Assembly: GCA_023554335.1 (NCBI GenBank)
Contig: JAMJQR010000152.1
Coordinates: 1 to 32,849, forward strand
DNA from: Candidatus Benthicola marisminoris
Lineage (GTDB): Bacteria > Gemmatimonadota > Gemmatimonadetes > Palauibacterales > Palauibacteraceae
Length of the DNA stretch: 32,849 nucleotides
Direction: 5' to 3'
Position 1 is the first letter of the stretch, and each line of letters opens with the position of its first letter. The position numbers and the translations under genes are program-made. The notes under the pieces were generated by a model. That model saw only the letters and a list, made by a program, of their open reading frames with translations. It searched no databases and was not told the DNA's origin. Below are positions 14,823 to 23,851 of this stretch, in pieces.

Positions 14823-15846
14823 CCCCACTCCCTTCGAATCGGCGTTCCACCCGGGCCAGACGTTTCAAGATCTCGGGAATGCGGAACATCCCCGCACTCG
14901 CTCGCATCGCCTCCCGGTGAGGACGGGCCGGATACCCCGAGAATACCGCGCCGGAGGGAACGTCCCCGATGACGCCAGCCTGGGCAGCGATTCGAGCACC
15001 GGCGCCTACCTCCAGATGGCCGGCCACGCCCACCTGCCCTGCCAACTGCGCGCCCGCACCGATGCGGGTGCTTCCAGCGATTCCGACCTGCGCCACAATG
15101 ACGCAGTTGGGCCCTATGGTGACATTGTGAGCGATGTGGACCAGGTTGTCGATCTTGGTCCCCTGCCCCACCACCGTGTCGCCCAGAGCTCCCCGATCCA
15201 CCGTCGAGTTGGCACCGATCTCCACATCCGATTCGACGATGCAGCGGCCCACCTGCGGGATTCGCATCATCCCCTCAGCCCCGGGCGTATGGCCGAATCC
15301 ATCGACACCGAGGCGGGCCCCCGTGTACAGGCGCACTCGATCTCCGATCCTCGTGTCGTGGAGGATCGTGCAATTGGCTCCGATCCGACAGTCGGCCCCG
15401 ATGGTCACGTCGTCGTCGATATGGGTGTGCGGGCCCACCTCCGTTCCCGGGCCGATGCTCGTTTGATCGCCAATCGTTACATATGGTCCGATCGAGGCTC
15501 CGTCACCGATGGTTGTTCCCTGCCCGAGCCGCGCCGTCGGGTGCACCCCCGGAGGAGGACGTTTCTCCGGGTGAAACACCTCGAGCAGTTGACTGAACGC
15601 TAGCTCCGGGCTGGGGACCCTGATGAAGGACGTTCCGTTGGACTGCAGGTCGATCTGGGGGCCAACGAGGCAGGCGCCGACTTGGCGCCTGCCCAGCCGC
15701 TGTGCATAGCGCTCGTTCATCACGAACGTCAGGTCCGTTGGTCCCGCACGCTCCACGGAGGCGACGCCGGCCACGGGTTTCGACCCGTCGCCCACGACCT
15801 CGCCTCCGACCAGGTCGGCGAGCTGCTGCACCGTGAATGAACTCAT
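14806..15846 (-). CDS. lpxD: UDP-3-O-acylglucosamine N-acyltransferase LpxD
   Basis: LpxD adds the second hydroxyacyl chain to the deacetylated glucosamine. The 346-residue protein has the N-terminal uridine-binding domain (FTVQQLADLVGGEVVGDG onward, about residues 4-100), a hexapeptide-repeat beta helix (about 105-310, many IG.G/IGAN turns) and a C-terminal helix. The catalytic histidine is in NLVHIAHNVTIG. The ATG at 15846 is preceded by AGGGAG 4 bases upstream; the frame extends a further 73 codons, but that leader has no family resemblance. It follows ompH after 94 bases holding two hairpins, and the 3' end overlaps lpxC-fabZ. Confidence 0.96.
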   Translation of the reverse strand: MSSFTVQQLADLVGGEVVGDGSKPVAGVASVERAGPTDLTFVMNERYAQRLGRRQVGACLVGPQIDLQSNGTSFIRVPSPELAFSQLLEVFHPEKRPPPGVHPTARLGQGTTIGDGASIGPYVTIGDQTSIGPGTEVGPHTHIDDDVTIGADCRIGANCTILHDTRIGDRVRLYTGARLGVDGFGHTPGAEGMMRIPQVGRCIVESDVEIGANSTVDRGALGDTVVGQGTKIDNLVHIAHNVTIGPNCVIVAQVGIAGSTRIGAGAQLAGQVGVAGHLEVGAGARIAAQAGVIGDVPSGAVFSGYPARPHREAMRASAGMFRIPEILKRLARVERRFEGSGDEPER

Positions 15847-15906
15847 CTGACTCCCTGCGTGCCCGCACCGAGAGAGGTGCGCGAACAATATGGAAGGGGA
15901 GCCGTC

Positions 15907-15924
15907 GGGCGGGCACGCCCACCC
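15907..15924 (-). other. GC-rich hairpin between ompH and lpxD
   Basis: GGGTGGG and CCCGCCC form a 7-base-pair stem (one G-U pair) with a CGTG tetraloop. A second, 6-base-pair hairpin (CGCACC/GGTGCG) lies between it and the lpxD Shine-Dalgarno site. There is no T-run, so it is more likely an mRNA processing or stability element, which could set a higher level of Skp than of LpxD, than a terminator. Confidence 0.25.
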
Positions 15925-15940
15925 GTCGGATCCTATCCGG

Positions 15941-16513
15941 TTACTGCTGCGGCTCAGCTCCGGCCGCCGGTGCCGGGGGCGGAGCCGTGACGCCGAGCCG
16001 GGACAGTACCGTGTCCGTAATGTCCAGCGTGGTGTCCGCTGCCACCAGACCTTCCTTGGACGCATCGAGAACGATCGAGTACCCGTTCTGGGAACGGATC
16101 GCCTCTATGGCGTCACCGACCTGTTCCAGAATCGGCCCCAGGAGCTCCTGCTGCCGTTGCTGGGCCTGGCCGTCCATCTCGCCCTGCCGCTGCGTCAGCT
16201 GATTACGGAGGTTCAGAATCTCCTGCTGCTTGGTCTCCTTGGCCTGCGGGCTGAGGAGCACTTCCTGCCGCTGATAGTCCTGGAGCATCGAGTCCACGAC
16301 CGCCGCCTGCTGCTGCAGTTCGGCGCGCATATCGGCGAGCTCACGCTCGAACGTGCGCGCGGCTTCCGCCGCCCCGGGGGCCGCCTGCAGGATCACCTGG
16401 CCCCTCACGTAGACCACGGGCGCACCGGCTGGGGGCGTTCCCTGGGCCTGAGCTTCCTGCGCGACCAGGGCCAGCGCTACCGCGCTGAGGGCAAACCAAC
16501 GTGTCAGGGTCAT
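15941..16513 (-). CDS. OmpH/Skp-family periplasmic chaperone
   Basis: Skp-like chaperones hold unfolded outer-membrane proteins in the periplasm before BamA inserts them. The 190-residue protein has a signal peptide (MTLTRWFALSAVALALVAQ, cleavage likely near AQAQ at 22-24), a short beta segment (VVYVRGQVIL) and a long charged coiled-coil region (about residues 55-135, glutamine and glutamate rich, QQEILNLRNQLTQRQGEMD). It ends in a low-complexity proline/alanine tail. The ATG at 16513 has AGGAG upstream. Lying between bamA and lpxD is the common arrangement in diderms. The long glutamine-rich arms and the tail differ from E. coli Skp, but the family assignment is secure. Confidence 0.9.
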   Translation of the reverse strand: MTLTRWFALSAVALALVAQEAQAQGTPPAGAPVVYVRGQVILQAAPGAAEAARTFERELADMRAELQQQAAVVDSMLQDYQRQEVLLSPQAKETKQQEILNLRNQLTQRQGEMDGQAQQRQQELLGPILEQVGDAIEAIRSQNGYSIVLDASKEGLVAADTTLDITDTVLSRLGVTAPPPAPAAGAEPQQ

Positions 16514-16573
16514 ATCTCCGTATCTCCTTCCGATGAACTTGTTTCCATCCTTGAGTACTTGGTCATCCTCGCC

Positions 16574-18994
16574 TCAGAACAACTGGCCGAACCGGAAGTG
16601 AAGCTGCCACCCGGGATTCGGCCGTCCCAGCACGTCCCTGCGATCGAATCCGTACGCATAGTCCAGTCCTACCGGACCGAACGGCGTCACCAGGCTCAAC
16701 CCTACTCCTGCGCCGACCAGGAGATCCGTCGGGTTGAACTCGTCGGCCACGGACCAGAGGTTCCCCGCGTCGACGAAGGTGCTCGCGAAGATGTTGTCCG
16801 TCAGCTTCAGTCCGAAGGCCGCGGACGTCGCGAAGTAGGCCTCGCCCACGCGCGCCAGACTGTTGACCGGCGCGTTTCTCGGAACGTGTCCCTGTGGCGT
16901 GATCGTCGCTTCCTCGTAGCCACGGACGCGCTGGCCGACCTGGGTGCCGCCGACAAAGTACCTCTCGACGTAGAACGGGTTGTCTCCGAAGACGAGCCCA
17001 GCCTTGAAGTTCAGCATCGCCACGAGCTCGATGGGCACCTTTCCGGGCCCCCCACCGATTTGGGCGATCCGGGAGAACCACTCGCTGTCCAGGTCCCACT
17101 TGTTGTAGTCCCCGTCTCCACCCAGGAATCCGCCCGTCTTGCGGAAGGCGATCTGGTTGCGATTGCCTCCCGTCGGGAACAGTCCGCCCTCCCTCGTATC
17201 CCGGACGAGGCGCAGCGAGACCGTGCTGCGTGTACCGTTCGTGATCAGACCCTGTGAATCCGGACCGAGCCCGAAAGCGTCCAGGTCGCTGACGTCCTCC
17301 CGGAACAGGGAGTAGCCCACGAACAGGCGAATGGCTCGCACCCGGAACCGAAAGATCGGGATGCCGACCTCGAAGAAGCCACCGGTCTTGCGACGGGTCC
17401 CGAGGTCGAAGGTCTGAAATCGATCCCGTGAGCTCTGAACGCCCACGGTCGCACTGTACGTGGAACCGAAGAGCTCGGGGTCGGTGAAGCTGAGCTCGAT
17501 GTCCTGGGTCCGCGCCCCGAACAGCCAGCGGAAATGTCCGATCTTGGCCTGTCCGAAAAGGTTCGGCTGGTCGTAGCCTATGAATCCGGCCAGTCCGGTC
17601 ACGGCCGCTGCGGACATGCCGAAGTTCACGTTCCCCGTCTGCTTCTCCTGGACCCGATAGACGATGTCGATGTCGCCGTCGTCGCGCGGACTGATCTGGA
17701 TCGCCTCGTCCGGCGGCAGCGTCTCGAAGAAGCCCAGGGACTGAATGTTCCGAACGCTCTGGATCAGACGCTGCTGGGAATAGATGTCGCCCGGAAGCGT
17801 CAGAAGAATCTTGCGGATCACCCGATCGTGCGTGTAGTCGTTCCCGACGATCGACACCGTTCGTATGTAGGCCGGGTTCCTCTCGATGATCTGCAGGCTG
17901 ACCTCGACCGTAGGATTCTCACCCTCCCCTTCAGGGGGGTGACGGGCGACGTTCGGGATGACCTGAACCTGTAGATAGCCGGCATCGCGGTAGAGGTCGG
18001 CTATGTCGAGCGCTGCCTGCTGGAACGCAGTCTCGTCGAAGGGAGGAAAGTCTCCCGTCTCCAGCCGCTCAGGCGCGAGCTCGCCATCGCGTACCGGCGG
18101 GTAGTATTCGCCCAGCTGAGACGCCGGGAACCGCCGATTCCCGTCGATGACGAACGACCGAACGAGATACTGCGGTCCCTCCGCCACCCGGACCTGGATG
18201 CGCCCCTTGCCCGTCAGCGTGTCCACGACCACGGTATCGCCCAGCACCTCGAGGTCGATGTATCCGTGCTCGCCGTACAGCTGGGGAATGCGATCCGTGA
18301 GATCGGCTCGATATTCGTCCCGGTGCAGCTCGCCGGGCTCGTACCAGAAGAACCCCTCCTCGACGGTGCTCATGGCTCCGCGGACCTCTGAGTCCGTCAG
18401 CGCTTCGTTGCCAACGATCTCGACGCGCGCCAGGGCCAGGCGAGGGCCCTCCCTCACGCGAAACGTGAGCTCCAGCTGGTCGAGACCATTCGGGTCCGGC
18501 GCGAGAGCCGTGTCCACGGTCGCCTGGGGGAATCCCTCCTGCCCCAACATCTTGAGGATCATCGCCTTGGCTCGGACCACCTTGGCCGGATCGAGCGCGC
18601 CACCGCCGATCAGTCCGACGGTATCGGAGATGGTTCCTTCGCTCGCGTGTTCCAGGCCTACGAAGCGATAGCTCCCCACGACCGGTCGTTCGACGACATC
18701 GATGTAGAAGATGGCAGGTGCGAAGGGGGTGACGCGGATCTGGACGTCGGAAAACTCCCCGGTAGCGAAGAGCCTCTGAATGGCCTCCTGAACGGCCGGT
18801 CCGTTGACCACTTCTCCGACACGAATCTGGGCCAGTCTCTGGATGCCTTCCGCGGAATAACGCGAGTGACCGCGGACGACGATGCTGTCCACGGTGACGG
18901 AGAGCGGCTCCTCCTGCCCCAACAACGGAGTGACCCCCGCCGTCGATAGTGCGGCGAGGGTCATGAGCCCGGCTGCGATTCGGCTAAATTTCAC
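16574..18994 (-). CDS. bamA: Outer-membrane protein assembly factor BamA
   Basis: BamA is the central subunit of the machine that folds beta-barrel proteins into the outer membrane. The 806-residue chain has a signal peptide (to about residue 26, ending LLGQ), five POTRA domains (about 30-420, the first beginning [20 protein letters not shown]) and a C-terminal 16-strand barrel. The loop motif VRGYE and the terminal aromatic signature LHFRFGQLF support function. The start is GTG at 18994 and overlaps the clpC stop in a GTGA. No clear Shine-Dalgarno site is present there, so translation probably depends on ribosomes finishing clpC. It is 60 bases upstream of ompH. Confidence 0.96.
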   Translation of the reverse strand: MKFSRIAAGLMTLAALSTAGVTPLLGQEEPLSVTVDSIVVRGHSRYSAEGIQRLAQIRVGEVVNGPAVQEAIQRLFATGEFSDVQIRVTPFAPAIFYIDVVERPVVGSYRFVGLEHASEGTISDTVGLIGGGALDPAKVVRAKAMILKMLGQEGFPQATVDTALAPDPNGLDQLELTFRVREGPRLALARVEIVGNEALTDSEVRGAMSTVEEGFFWYEPGELHRDEYRADLTDRIPQLYGEHGYIDLEVLGDTVVVDTLTGKGRIQVRVAEGPQYLVRSFVIDGNRRFPASQLGEYYPPVRDGELAPERLETGDFPPFDETAFQQAALDIADLYRDAGYLQVQVIPNVARHPPEGEGENPTVEVSLQIIERNPAYIRTVSIVGNDYTHDRVIRKILLTLPGDIYSQQRLIQSVRNIQSLGFFETLPPDEAIQISPRDDGDIDIVYRVQEKQTGNVNFGMSAAAVTGLAGFIGYDQPNLFGQAKIGHFRWLFGARTQDIELSFTDPELFGSTYSATVGVQSSRDRFQTFDLGTRRKTGGFFEVGIPIFRFRVRAIRLFVGYSLFREDVSDLDAFGLGPDSQGLITNGTRSTVSLRLVRDTREGGLFPTGGNRNQIAFRKTGGFLGGDGDYNKWDLDSEWFSRIAQIGGGPGKVPIELVAMLNFKAGLVFGDNPFYVERYFVGGTQVGQRVRGYEEATITPQGHVPRNAPVNSLARVGEAYFATSAAFGLKLTDNIFASTFVDAGNLWSVADEFNPTDLLVGAGVGLSLVTPFGPVGLDYAYGFDRRDVLGRPNPGWQLHFRFGQLF

Positions 18995-21462
18995 GTGGCG
19001 GATGTATGCGAAGCCGCCCGGAAGACCAGAGATTCGGAGTCCTTCGCCACCTCCACGACGATCTCGTCTCCCGGCGCGAACTCGGCCATCAAAATTTTCT
19101 CAGAAAGCGCGTCCTCGATGTACCTCTGAATCGTCCTCTTGAGGGGGCGCGCACCAAACTTGGTATCATATCCGCGGTCGACCAGAAAATCTATGGCCGC
19201 TTCCGACAGATTCAGCGTCAGTTCTTCGTCTGAGAGACGCTTCTGGACCTCCCGCAGCATGATGTGGACGATCTCGCCGATCTGTTCCTTGCTGAGCGGG
19301 TGGAATACGATCACCTCGTCCAGGCGATTCAGGAACTCCGGCGTAAACGTCCGGTCGACTTCGTCTCTGACCTTCTGCGACATCCGGTCGTACTGCACCT
19401 CGGTCTGTCCCGTCTCGAAGCCGAGGCTCGACGTGGAGGCGATCTCCCGGGCTCCAACGTTCGACGTCATGATCAGGACCGTATTCTTGAAGTCGATCAC
19501 GCGGCCGTAGTTGTCGGTAAGCCGGCCCTCGTCGAGCACCTGAAGCAGGATGTTGAAGACGTCCGGGTGCGCCTTCTCGATCTCATCCAGCAGCACCACC
19601 GAGTAGGGGCGTCGGCGGACCGCCTTCGTGAGCGCCCCGCTGTCCTCGTAGCCGACATAGCCCGGCGGAGCGCCGATCAGGCGGCTGACCGAGAACTTCT
19701 CCATATACTCCGACATGTCCACCCGGATCAGGGCTTGCTCGTCAGCAAACAGGAACCGCGCCAGCTGCCTCGCCAGCTCGGTCTTGCCCACCCCGGTGGG
19801 TCCGCAGAAGACGAACGAACCGATGGGGCGGTCGGGGTCCTTGAGTCCGGCTCGCGTTCTCCGGATGGCGCGGCTGATCGCGACGATCGCCTCGTGCTGC
19901 CCCACCACGCTTTCGTGCAGCTCATCCTCCATGCGCAGAAGGCGTTGCGTTTCCTCCTCGCGCAGTCGGCTCACCGGAATGCCCGTCCAGCGGGAAACGA
20001 TGAACGCGATCTCCTCCTCGGAGACGACCGGGCGCTTCTCCCGCTGCTCCTTACTCCATTCTTCCTTGGTGCGCCGTATCTCGCTCAGGAGCTCCTTCTC
20101 GCGGTCTCTCAGCATCGCGGCCCGCTCGAAGTCCTGGTCGCGGATTGCCTCGTCCTTGCGACCCGAAAGCTCCTCCATCTCCGTCTGGAGCTTCTGCACC
20201 TCGGGAGGCGGCACCTGCGCGCCGAGCCTCGACCTCGCTCCGGCTTCGTCGATGACGTCGATCGCCTTGTCCGGCAGGAAACGATCCGTGATGTACCGGT
20301 CGGCCAGCTTGGCCGCAGCCTGCAGCGACTCATCAGGAACCGACACGTTGTGGTGGTCTTCGTAGTGCTTCCGGAGTCCCTTGAGGATCTCCAGGGTCTC
20401 CTCCACGGAAGGCGCTTCCACGATGACCGTCTGGAACCTTCTCTCGAGGGCCCCGTCCTTTTCGATATGCTTGCGATACTCGTTCAACGTGGAGGCGCCA
20501 ACGCACTGGAGCTCGCCGCGCGCCAGGGCCGGCTTCAGCATGTTTGAAGCGTCGATCGCCCCCTCCGCGGCCCCGGCACCAACGAGCGTGTGCAGCTCAT
20601 CGATGAAGAGGATGACCCCCTCGTTCTGAGAGATCTCATTAACGATAGCCTTGAGCCGCTCCTCGAACTGGCCGCGGTACTTGGTTCCTGCGATCACGGC
20701 CGCCATATCCAGGGCCAGGACCCGGTGGTCCTTCAAGCTGTCCGGGATGTCTCCTCGATCGATCTTCTGAGCCAGTCCCTCGACGATGGCCGTCTTGCCT
20801 ACGCCGGGCTCACCGATGAGTACGGGGTTGTTCTTCTTGCGCCGAGAAAGGACCTCCATGACGCGTTCGATCTCGGAGTGCCGTCCGATGGTCGGATCCA
20901 GCGCACCGTCGTGCGCGAGCTCGGTGAGGTCCCGGCAGAAGTGATCAAGGGCGGGCGTCTTCGACTTCGACTCGCCCCGGGCCGGCGGCGGAGCCGGAGA
21001 ACTCCCCGGCTCGGCGATCGGTCCCTCGCTGCCCAGGAGCTTCAGCATCTCGGCCCGAGCTTCCTCGAGACCGATGCCCAGCTCACCCAGAACCTTAGCG
21101 GCCAGCCCCTTTTCTTCACGTAGCAGACCGAGGAGGAGGTGCTCCGTACCCACGTAGCTATGGTTGAGCTCCCGCGCCTCAGCCATGGCGTACTCCAGCA
21201 CCTTCTTGGCGCGGGTCGTATACGGCAGCTCGCCGATCGAAGCCGAGGCCTTCCCGGGCCTCACGTTCTCCTCGACCAGGCGAAGCAGCTCGTCCAGGTC
21301 CGCGGCCAGGCTACGGAGGACCTCTGCCGCAACGCCCTCTCCCTCCCGGATCAGACCGAGAAGGATGTGCTCCGTCCCCACGTAGTCGTGTTGCAGGCGC
21401 ACGGCTTCCTCGCGCGCCATGGCCAGTACCTTCCTTACACGGTCGGTGAAGTTGTAGTTCAT
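18991..21462 (-). CDS. clpC: AAA+ unfoldase ClpC
   Basis: ClpC unfolds proteins and feeds them to the ClpP protease. In Firmicutes it accepts proteins marked by phospho-arginine. The 823-residue chain has two Clp_N repeats (residues 3-145), AAA1 with Walker [10 protein letters not shown] (217-225), a middle domain with a UVR-type helix pair ([20 protein letters not shown]), AAA2 with [11 protein letters not shown], and an LGF tripeptide in SSTSSLGFE at about the place of the ClpP-binding loop. The ATG at 21462 overlaps the mcsB stop by one base; a TTG directly upstream is not needed. The order mcsA-mcsB-clpC is as in Bacillus but ctsR is missing. No clpP is in the window. Confidence 0.96.
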   Translation of the reverse strand: MNYNFTDRVRKVLAMAREEAVRLQHDYVGTEHILLGLIREGEGVAAEVLRSLAADLDELLRLVEENVRPGKASASIGELPYTTRAKKVLEYAMAEARELNHSYVGTEHLLLGLLREEKGLAAKVLGELGIGLEEARAEMLKLLGSEGPIAEPGSSPAPPPARGESKSKTPALDHFCRDLTELAHDGALDPTIGRHSEIERVMEVLSRRKKNNPVLIGEPGVGKTAIVEGLAQKIDRGDIPDSLKDHRVLALDMAAVIAGTKYRGQFEERLKAIVNEISQNEGVILFIDELHTLVGAGAAEGAIDASNMLKPALARGELQCVGASTLNEYRKHIEKDGALERRFQTVIVEAPSVEETLEILKGLRKHYEDHHNVSVPDESLQAAAKLADRYITDRFLPDKAIDVIDEAGARSRLGAQVPPPEVQKLQTEMEELSGRKDEAIRDQDFERAAMLRDREKELLSEIRRTKEEWSKEQREKRPVVSEEEIAFIVSRWTGIPVSRLREEETQRLLRMEDELHESVVGQHEAIVAISRAIRRTRAGLKDPDRPIGSFVFCGPTGVGKTELARQLARFLFADEQALIRVDMSEYMEKFSVSRLIGAPPGYVGYEDSGALTKAVRRRPYSVVLLDEIEKAHPDVFNILLQVLDEGRLTDNYGRVIDFKNTVLIMTSNVGAREIASTSSLGFETGQTEVQYDRMSQKVRDEVDRTFTPEFLNRLDEVIVFHPLSKEQIGEIVHIMLREVQKRLSDEELTLNLSEAAIDFLVDRGYDTKFGARPLKRTIQRYIEDALSEKILMAEFAPGDEIVVEVAKDSESLVFRAASHTSAT

Positions 21463-22595
21463 CAACCCCCCGAGGGCGGACCGTCATCCGCCTTCGCATC
21501 ATTGAATCCGTCGGCAGGCTCGCTTCCTGCGTCCTGCTCGTCTGTGGCAAGCTTATCCCTAACGAACGCTGCGCGACAGACATCCGCCTCTTGCTCGCTC
21601 AGACTGCCGCCCGCTTCACGCTCGAGATGTGCTGACTGCCCGCGCACCAGGATTTCGTTTAGCGTCTCTACCCGAGGCGATTTCAATAGTTTCAGGGAAA
21701 CGCCCAGGCGGACACCAGAGAGGAGGTTCATCATCTCCTCCAGGGCCAGGCTGCGGGCCGTTCGCAGGATCCCGTAGGCCCTCCATACCTTATCCTCGAG
21801 GACCGCGGGGGCTTCCGACAACAGCCGGGCTCGCGCGCTTCGCTCGTAGTCGATCACCTTGCCCGCGACGCGTCCGAGGTGGTCGATGAGGTCTTCCTCG
21901 CCCTTGCCGAGAGTGGTCTGGTTAGAGACCTGGAAGAAGTTGCCTACGACTTCAGAGCCTTCTCCGTACAGCCCGCGATAATTGAGCCCTACCTGCGATA
22001 TTCCCTCCAAAACCTTCGTGATCTCCTTGGTGAGAACGAGCCCGGGAATGTGGATCAACACGGACGCTCGCAGCCCGGTCCCGACGTTGGTCGGACAGGC
22101 CGTCAGGAAACCGAACTGATGATGGTACGCGAGCGGAAGCAGCGATCCCACTTCCTCATCGAGCTGGTCCACCTGACGCCAGGCCGAGTAGAGCTCGAGG
22201 CCTCCCACCAGCGCCTGCAGGCGAAGGTGGTCCTCCTCGTTTACCATGATGCCGCAGGAGTCGGACTCCGACATCACGAAGGCGGATTGGGAGCCCCCTG
22301 CTGAATTGACCAGGTCGCGGCTGATCTGGTGGCGTTCCACCAGCAGGTCCCGGTCCACCGAATCCAGATCGGCGACGTCCCAGAAATGGCCGTCCGCGAG
22401 CTTGGTGGATCGGCTTGCCGCCGCGCGGACGCGCTCCAGCACATCGGCCCTTTCCTCGTCGCTCGATCGGCCCGGGAAACAGAACCCCTGGAGGTTGCGG
22501 GCGACACGCACCCTCGACGAGAGCACGATCTCCGCCTCCTCGCCGCCCCGTATCCAGTCCAGGCCGCGCTCCCCGACCGGGCCCGCCCTCATCAT
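21462..22595 (-). CDS. mcsB: Protein arginine kinase McsB
   Basis: McsB phosphorylates arginines on proteins, marking them for ClpC-ClpP. The 377-residue protein has a phosphagen-kinase catalytic domain: SSRVRVARN (26-34), NEEDHLR (119-125) with the catalytic acidic residues, [12 protein letters not shown] with C167, and a glutamate at 212 in GEGSE. All active-site elements are present. The C-terminal dimerisation region ends in a polar tail. At 337-342, where Bacillus McsB has the RDxxRA phospho-arginine pocket, I read ADVCRA. The start is ATG at 22595, overlapping mcsA (ATGA); the next codon is also ATG (22592) and cannot be excluded. The in-frame upstream extension of 95 codons is rejected. 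Confidence 0.94.
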   Translation of the reverse strand: MMRAGPVGERGLDWIRGGEEAEIVLSSRVRVARNLQGFCFPGRSSDEERADVLERVRAAASRSTKLADGHFWDVADLDSVDRDLLVERHQISRDLVNSAGGSQSAFVMSESDSCGIMVNEEDHLRLQALVGGLELYSAWRQVDQLDEEVGSLLPLAYHHQFGFLTACPTNVGTGLRASVLIHIPGLVLTKEITKVLEGISQVGLNYRGLYGEGSEVVGNFFQVSNQTTLGKGEEDLIDHLGRVAGKVIDYERSARARLLSEAPAVLEDKVWRAYGILRTARSLALEEMMNLLSGVRLGVSLKLLKSPRVETLNEILVRGQSAHLEREAGGSLSEQEADVCRAAFVRDKLATDEQDAGSEPADGFNDAKADDGPPSGG

Positions 22596-23101
22596 TCCTG
22601 TGTCTCCAGCTCGTGGATTCGGTCGCGCAGGTCGGCGGCCGACTCGAAGTCCTCCGTTTCGATGGCGCGCTTCAGGCGGCGACGCATGGCCGATATCTGT
22701 CCCAGTCGATCGCTGATGTCCGACGCATCGCTCAGGTAGAGCTTGCCCGCGTGCTGAGAGGAGCCGTGGATGCGCCGCAGGAGGCCGCGCAGCTGGCTCT
22801 CGAAATGCACGTAGCACTGCGAGCACCCGAGGCGGCCCGTCTTGCGAAAGTCGGACGTCGTCGTGCCGCAGAAGGGGCACGGCTCGCTGGGTGCTGGCGC
22901 GGGCGCTGGCTGTCCGGCGGACCCCAGCTGGGCGAGGAAGTCGACCAGGGGTGGGACCTGCTCAGCACCGGACGGCGATTCTGCCGAGAGTCCACGCGCG
23001 GCGGCGCAGCTCACGCAGAGATGAGCCGAAGTCATCTCCTCTGACTCGATGGAAGTCAGATGGATTTCAGCCTGTTTCTCGTTGCAGTCGTCGCAGAGCA
23101 T
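22592..23101 (-). CDS. mcsA: McsA-like zinc-binding activator of McsB
   Basis: McsA activates the arginine kinase McsB and responds to metal or thiol stress. The 169-residue protein carries four CxxC pairs: CDDC at residues 3-6, CVSC at 29-32, CPFC and CSQC in the middle. These fit two zinc ribbons separated by a proline/alanine linker (about 60-73). The C-terminus is a UVR-type helix pair (MRRRLKRAIETEDFESAADL), the element shared with UvrB/UvrC and ClpC. The ATG at 23101 lies 6 bases after the lolD stop. The position directly before mcsB and clpC makes the assignment firm. Confidence 0.92.
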   Translation of the reverse strand: MLCDDCNEKQAEIHLTSIESEEMTSAHLCVSCAAARGLSAESPSGAEQVPPLVDFLAQLGSAGQPAPAPAPSEPCPFCGTTTSDFRKTGRLGCSQCYVHFESQLRGLLRRIHGSSQHAGKLYLSDASDISDRLGQISAMRRRLKRAIETEDFESAADLRDRIHELETQE

Positions 23102-23107
23102 CGTCCC

Positions 23108-23851
23108 TCACACCTGTGCCGGCCCGGTCGCACCGCCTGTGTCGGCCAGCTCGAGAACGCCCGCCGAGAGCCGCAAGATCCGATCCGTCCGGCCTGCCAG
23201 GGCCTGATTGTGTGTCACGACGACCATCGCCGTCCCATGATCCCTCACCAGGTCGAAAAGCACGTCATGCAGGATTTCGCTGGTCTCCAGGTCGAGGTTG
23301 CCGGAAGGTTCGTCGGCCAGGAGCACCGGGGGCTCGTTTGCCAGGGCCCTGGCCGCCGCTACCCGCTGCTGCTCCCCGCCGGAGAGCTTCGCGGGGACAT
23401 GCCCGGAACGGTCGCCAAGCCCCACCTGGTCCAACAGCTCGAGAGCCCGCCTGCGAGCTGCAGCTCTGCTTTCTCCGGCTATGAGCTGCGGCATCATCAC
23501 GTTTTCCAGCGCGGTGAAATCCCGCAGTAGGTGATGGAACTGGAATACGAATCCGACATAGCGATTGCGCACGGCTGCCAGCTCGAGGTCATCGAGGTTG
23601 GCGAGGTCTCTGCCCCCGAGAGCGATCCGGCCCGCGGTGGGCAGATCGAGTCCTCCCAGCATGTGGAGCAGCGTCGACTTGCCCGAGCCGCTCGGGCCCA
23701 CGATCGAGATGGTCTGGCCGCGAGCCAGCGCAAGGTCCACTCCGCGCAGCACTCGAATCACGCTGCCGTCCGCTCCGTCGAAATTCCGCTCGACGGCCGA
23801 AGCCTCTACGGCTAGCACGTCACCCGGATCCGGCCGCATGGGCTCATTCAT
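23108..23851 (-). CDS. lolD: Lipoprotein-releasing ABC ATPase LolD
   Basis: LolD is the ATPase of the complex that extracts outer-membrane lipoproteins from the inner membrane. The 247-residue protein has Walker [11 protein letters not shown]-loop FVFQFHHLL, signature LSGGEQQRV, Walker [13 protein letters not shown] and the switch histidine in VVVTHNQ. The ATG at 23851 overlaps the permease stop by 8 bases, which indicates one functional unit. The Q-loop and signature resemble LolD/MacB-type exporters, and the adjacent LolC/E-type permease resolves the choice. A close relative such as a MacB or FtsE ATPase is less likely. Confidence 0.93.
   Translation of the reverse strand: MNEPMRPDPGDVLAVEASAVERNFDGADGSVIRVLRGVDLALARGQTISIVGPSGSGKSTLLHMLGGLDLPTAGRIALGGRDLANLDDLELAAVRNRYVGFVFQFHHLLRDFTALENVMMPQLIAGESRAAARRRALELLDQVGLGDRSGHVPAKLSGGEQQRVAAARALANEPPVLLADEPSGNLDLETSEILHDVLFDLVRDHGTAMVVVTHNQALAGRTDRILRLSAGVLELADTGGATGPAQV

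Noticed and set aside
14158-15603. Plus-strand open frame of 481 codons across lpxC-fabZ and lpxD
   Set aside because: Antisense to two certain genes, composition unlike a protein and no recognisable motif.
15890-17257. Plus-strand open frame of 455 codons opposite ompH and bamA
   Set aside because: Spans the gap between two genes on the other strand and has no domain or Shine-Dalgarno site.
19264-20547. Plus-strand open frame of 427 codons opposite clpC
   Set aside because: Shadow of clpC codon bias in GC-rich DNA. The translation is arginine/leucine/histidine rich with no domain, and the opposite strand carries unmistakable ClpC motifs.
22596-22880. 95-codon N-terminal extension of McsB
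   Set aside because: Lies inside mcsA in another frame and has no kinase-family similarity; the ATG at 22595 begins just before the conserved domain.
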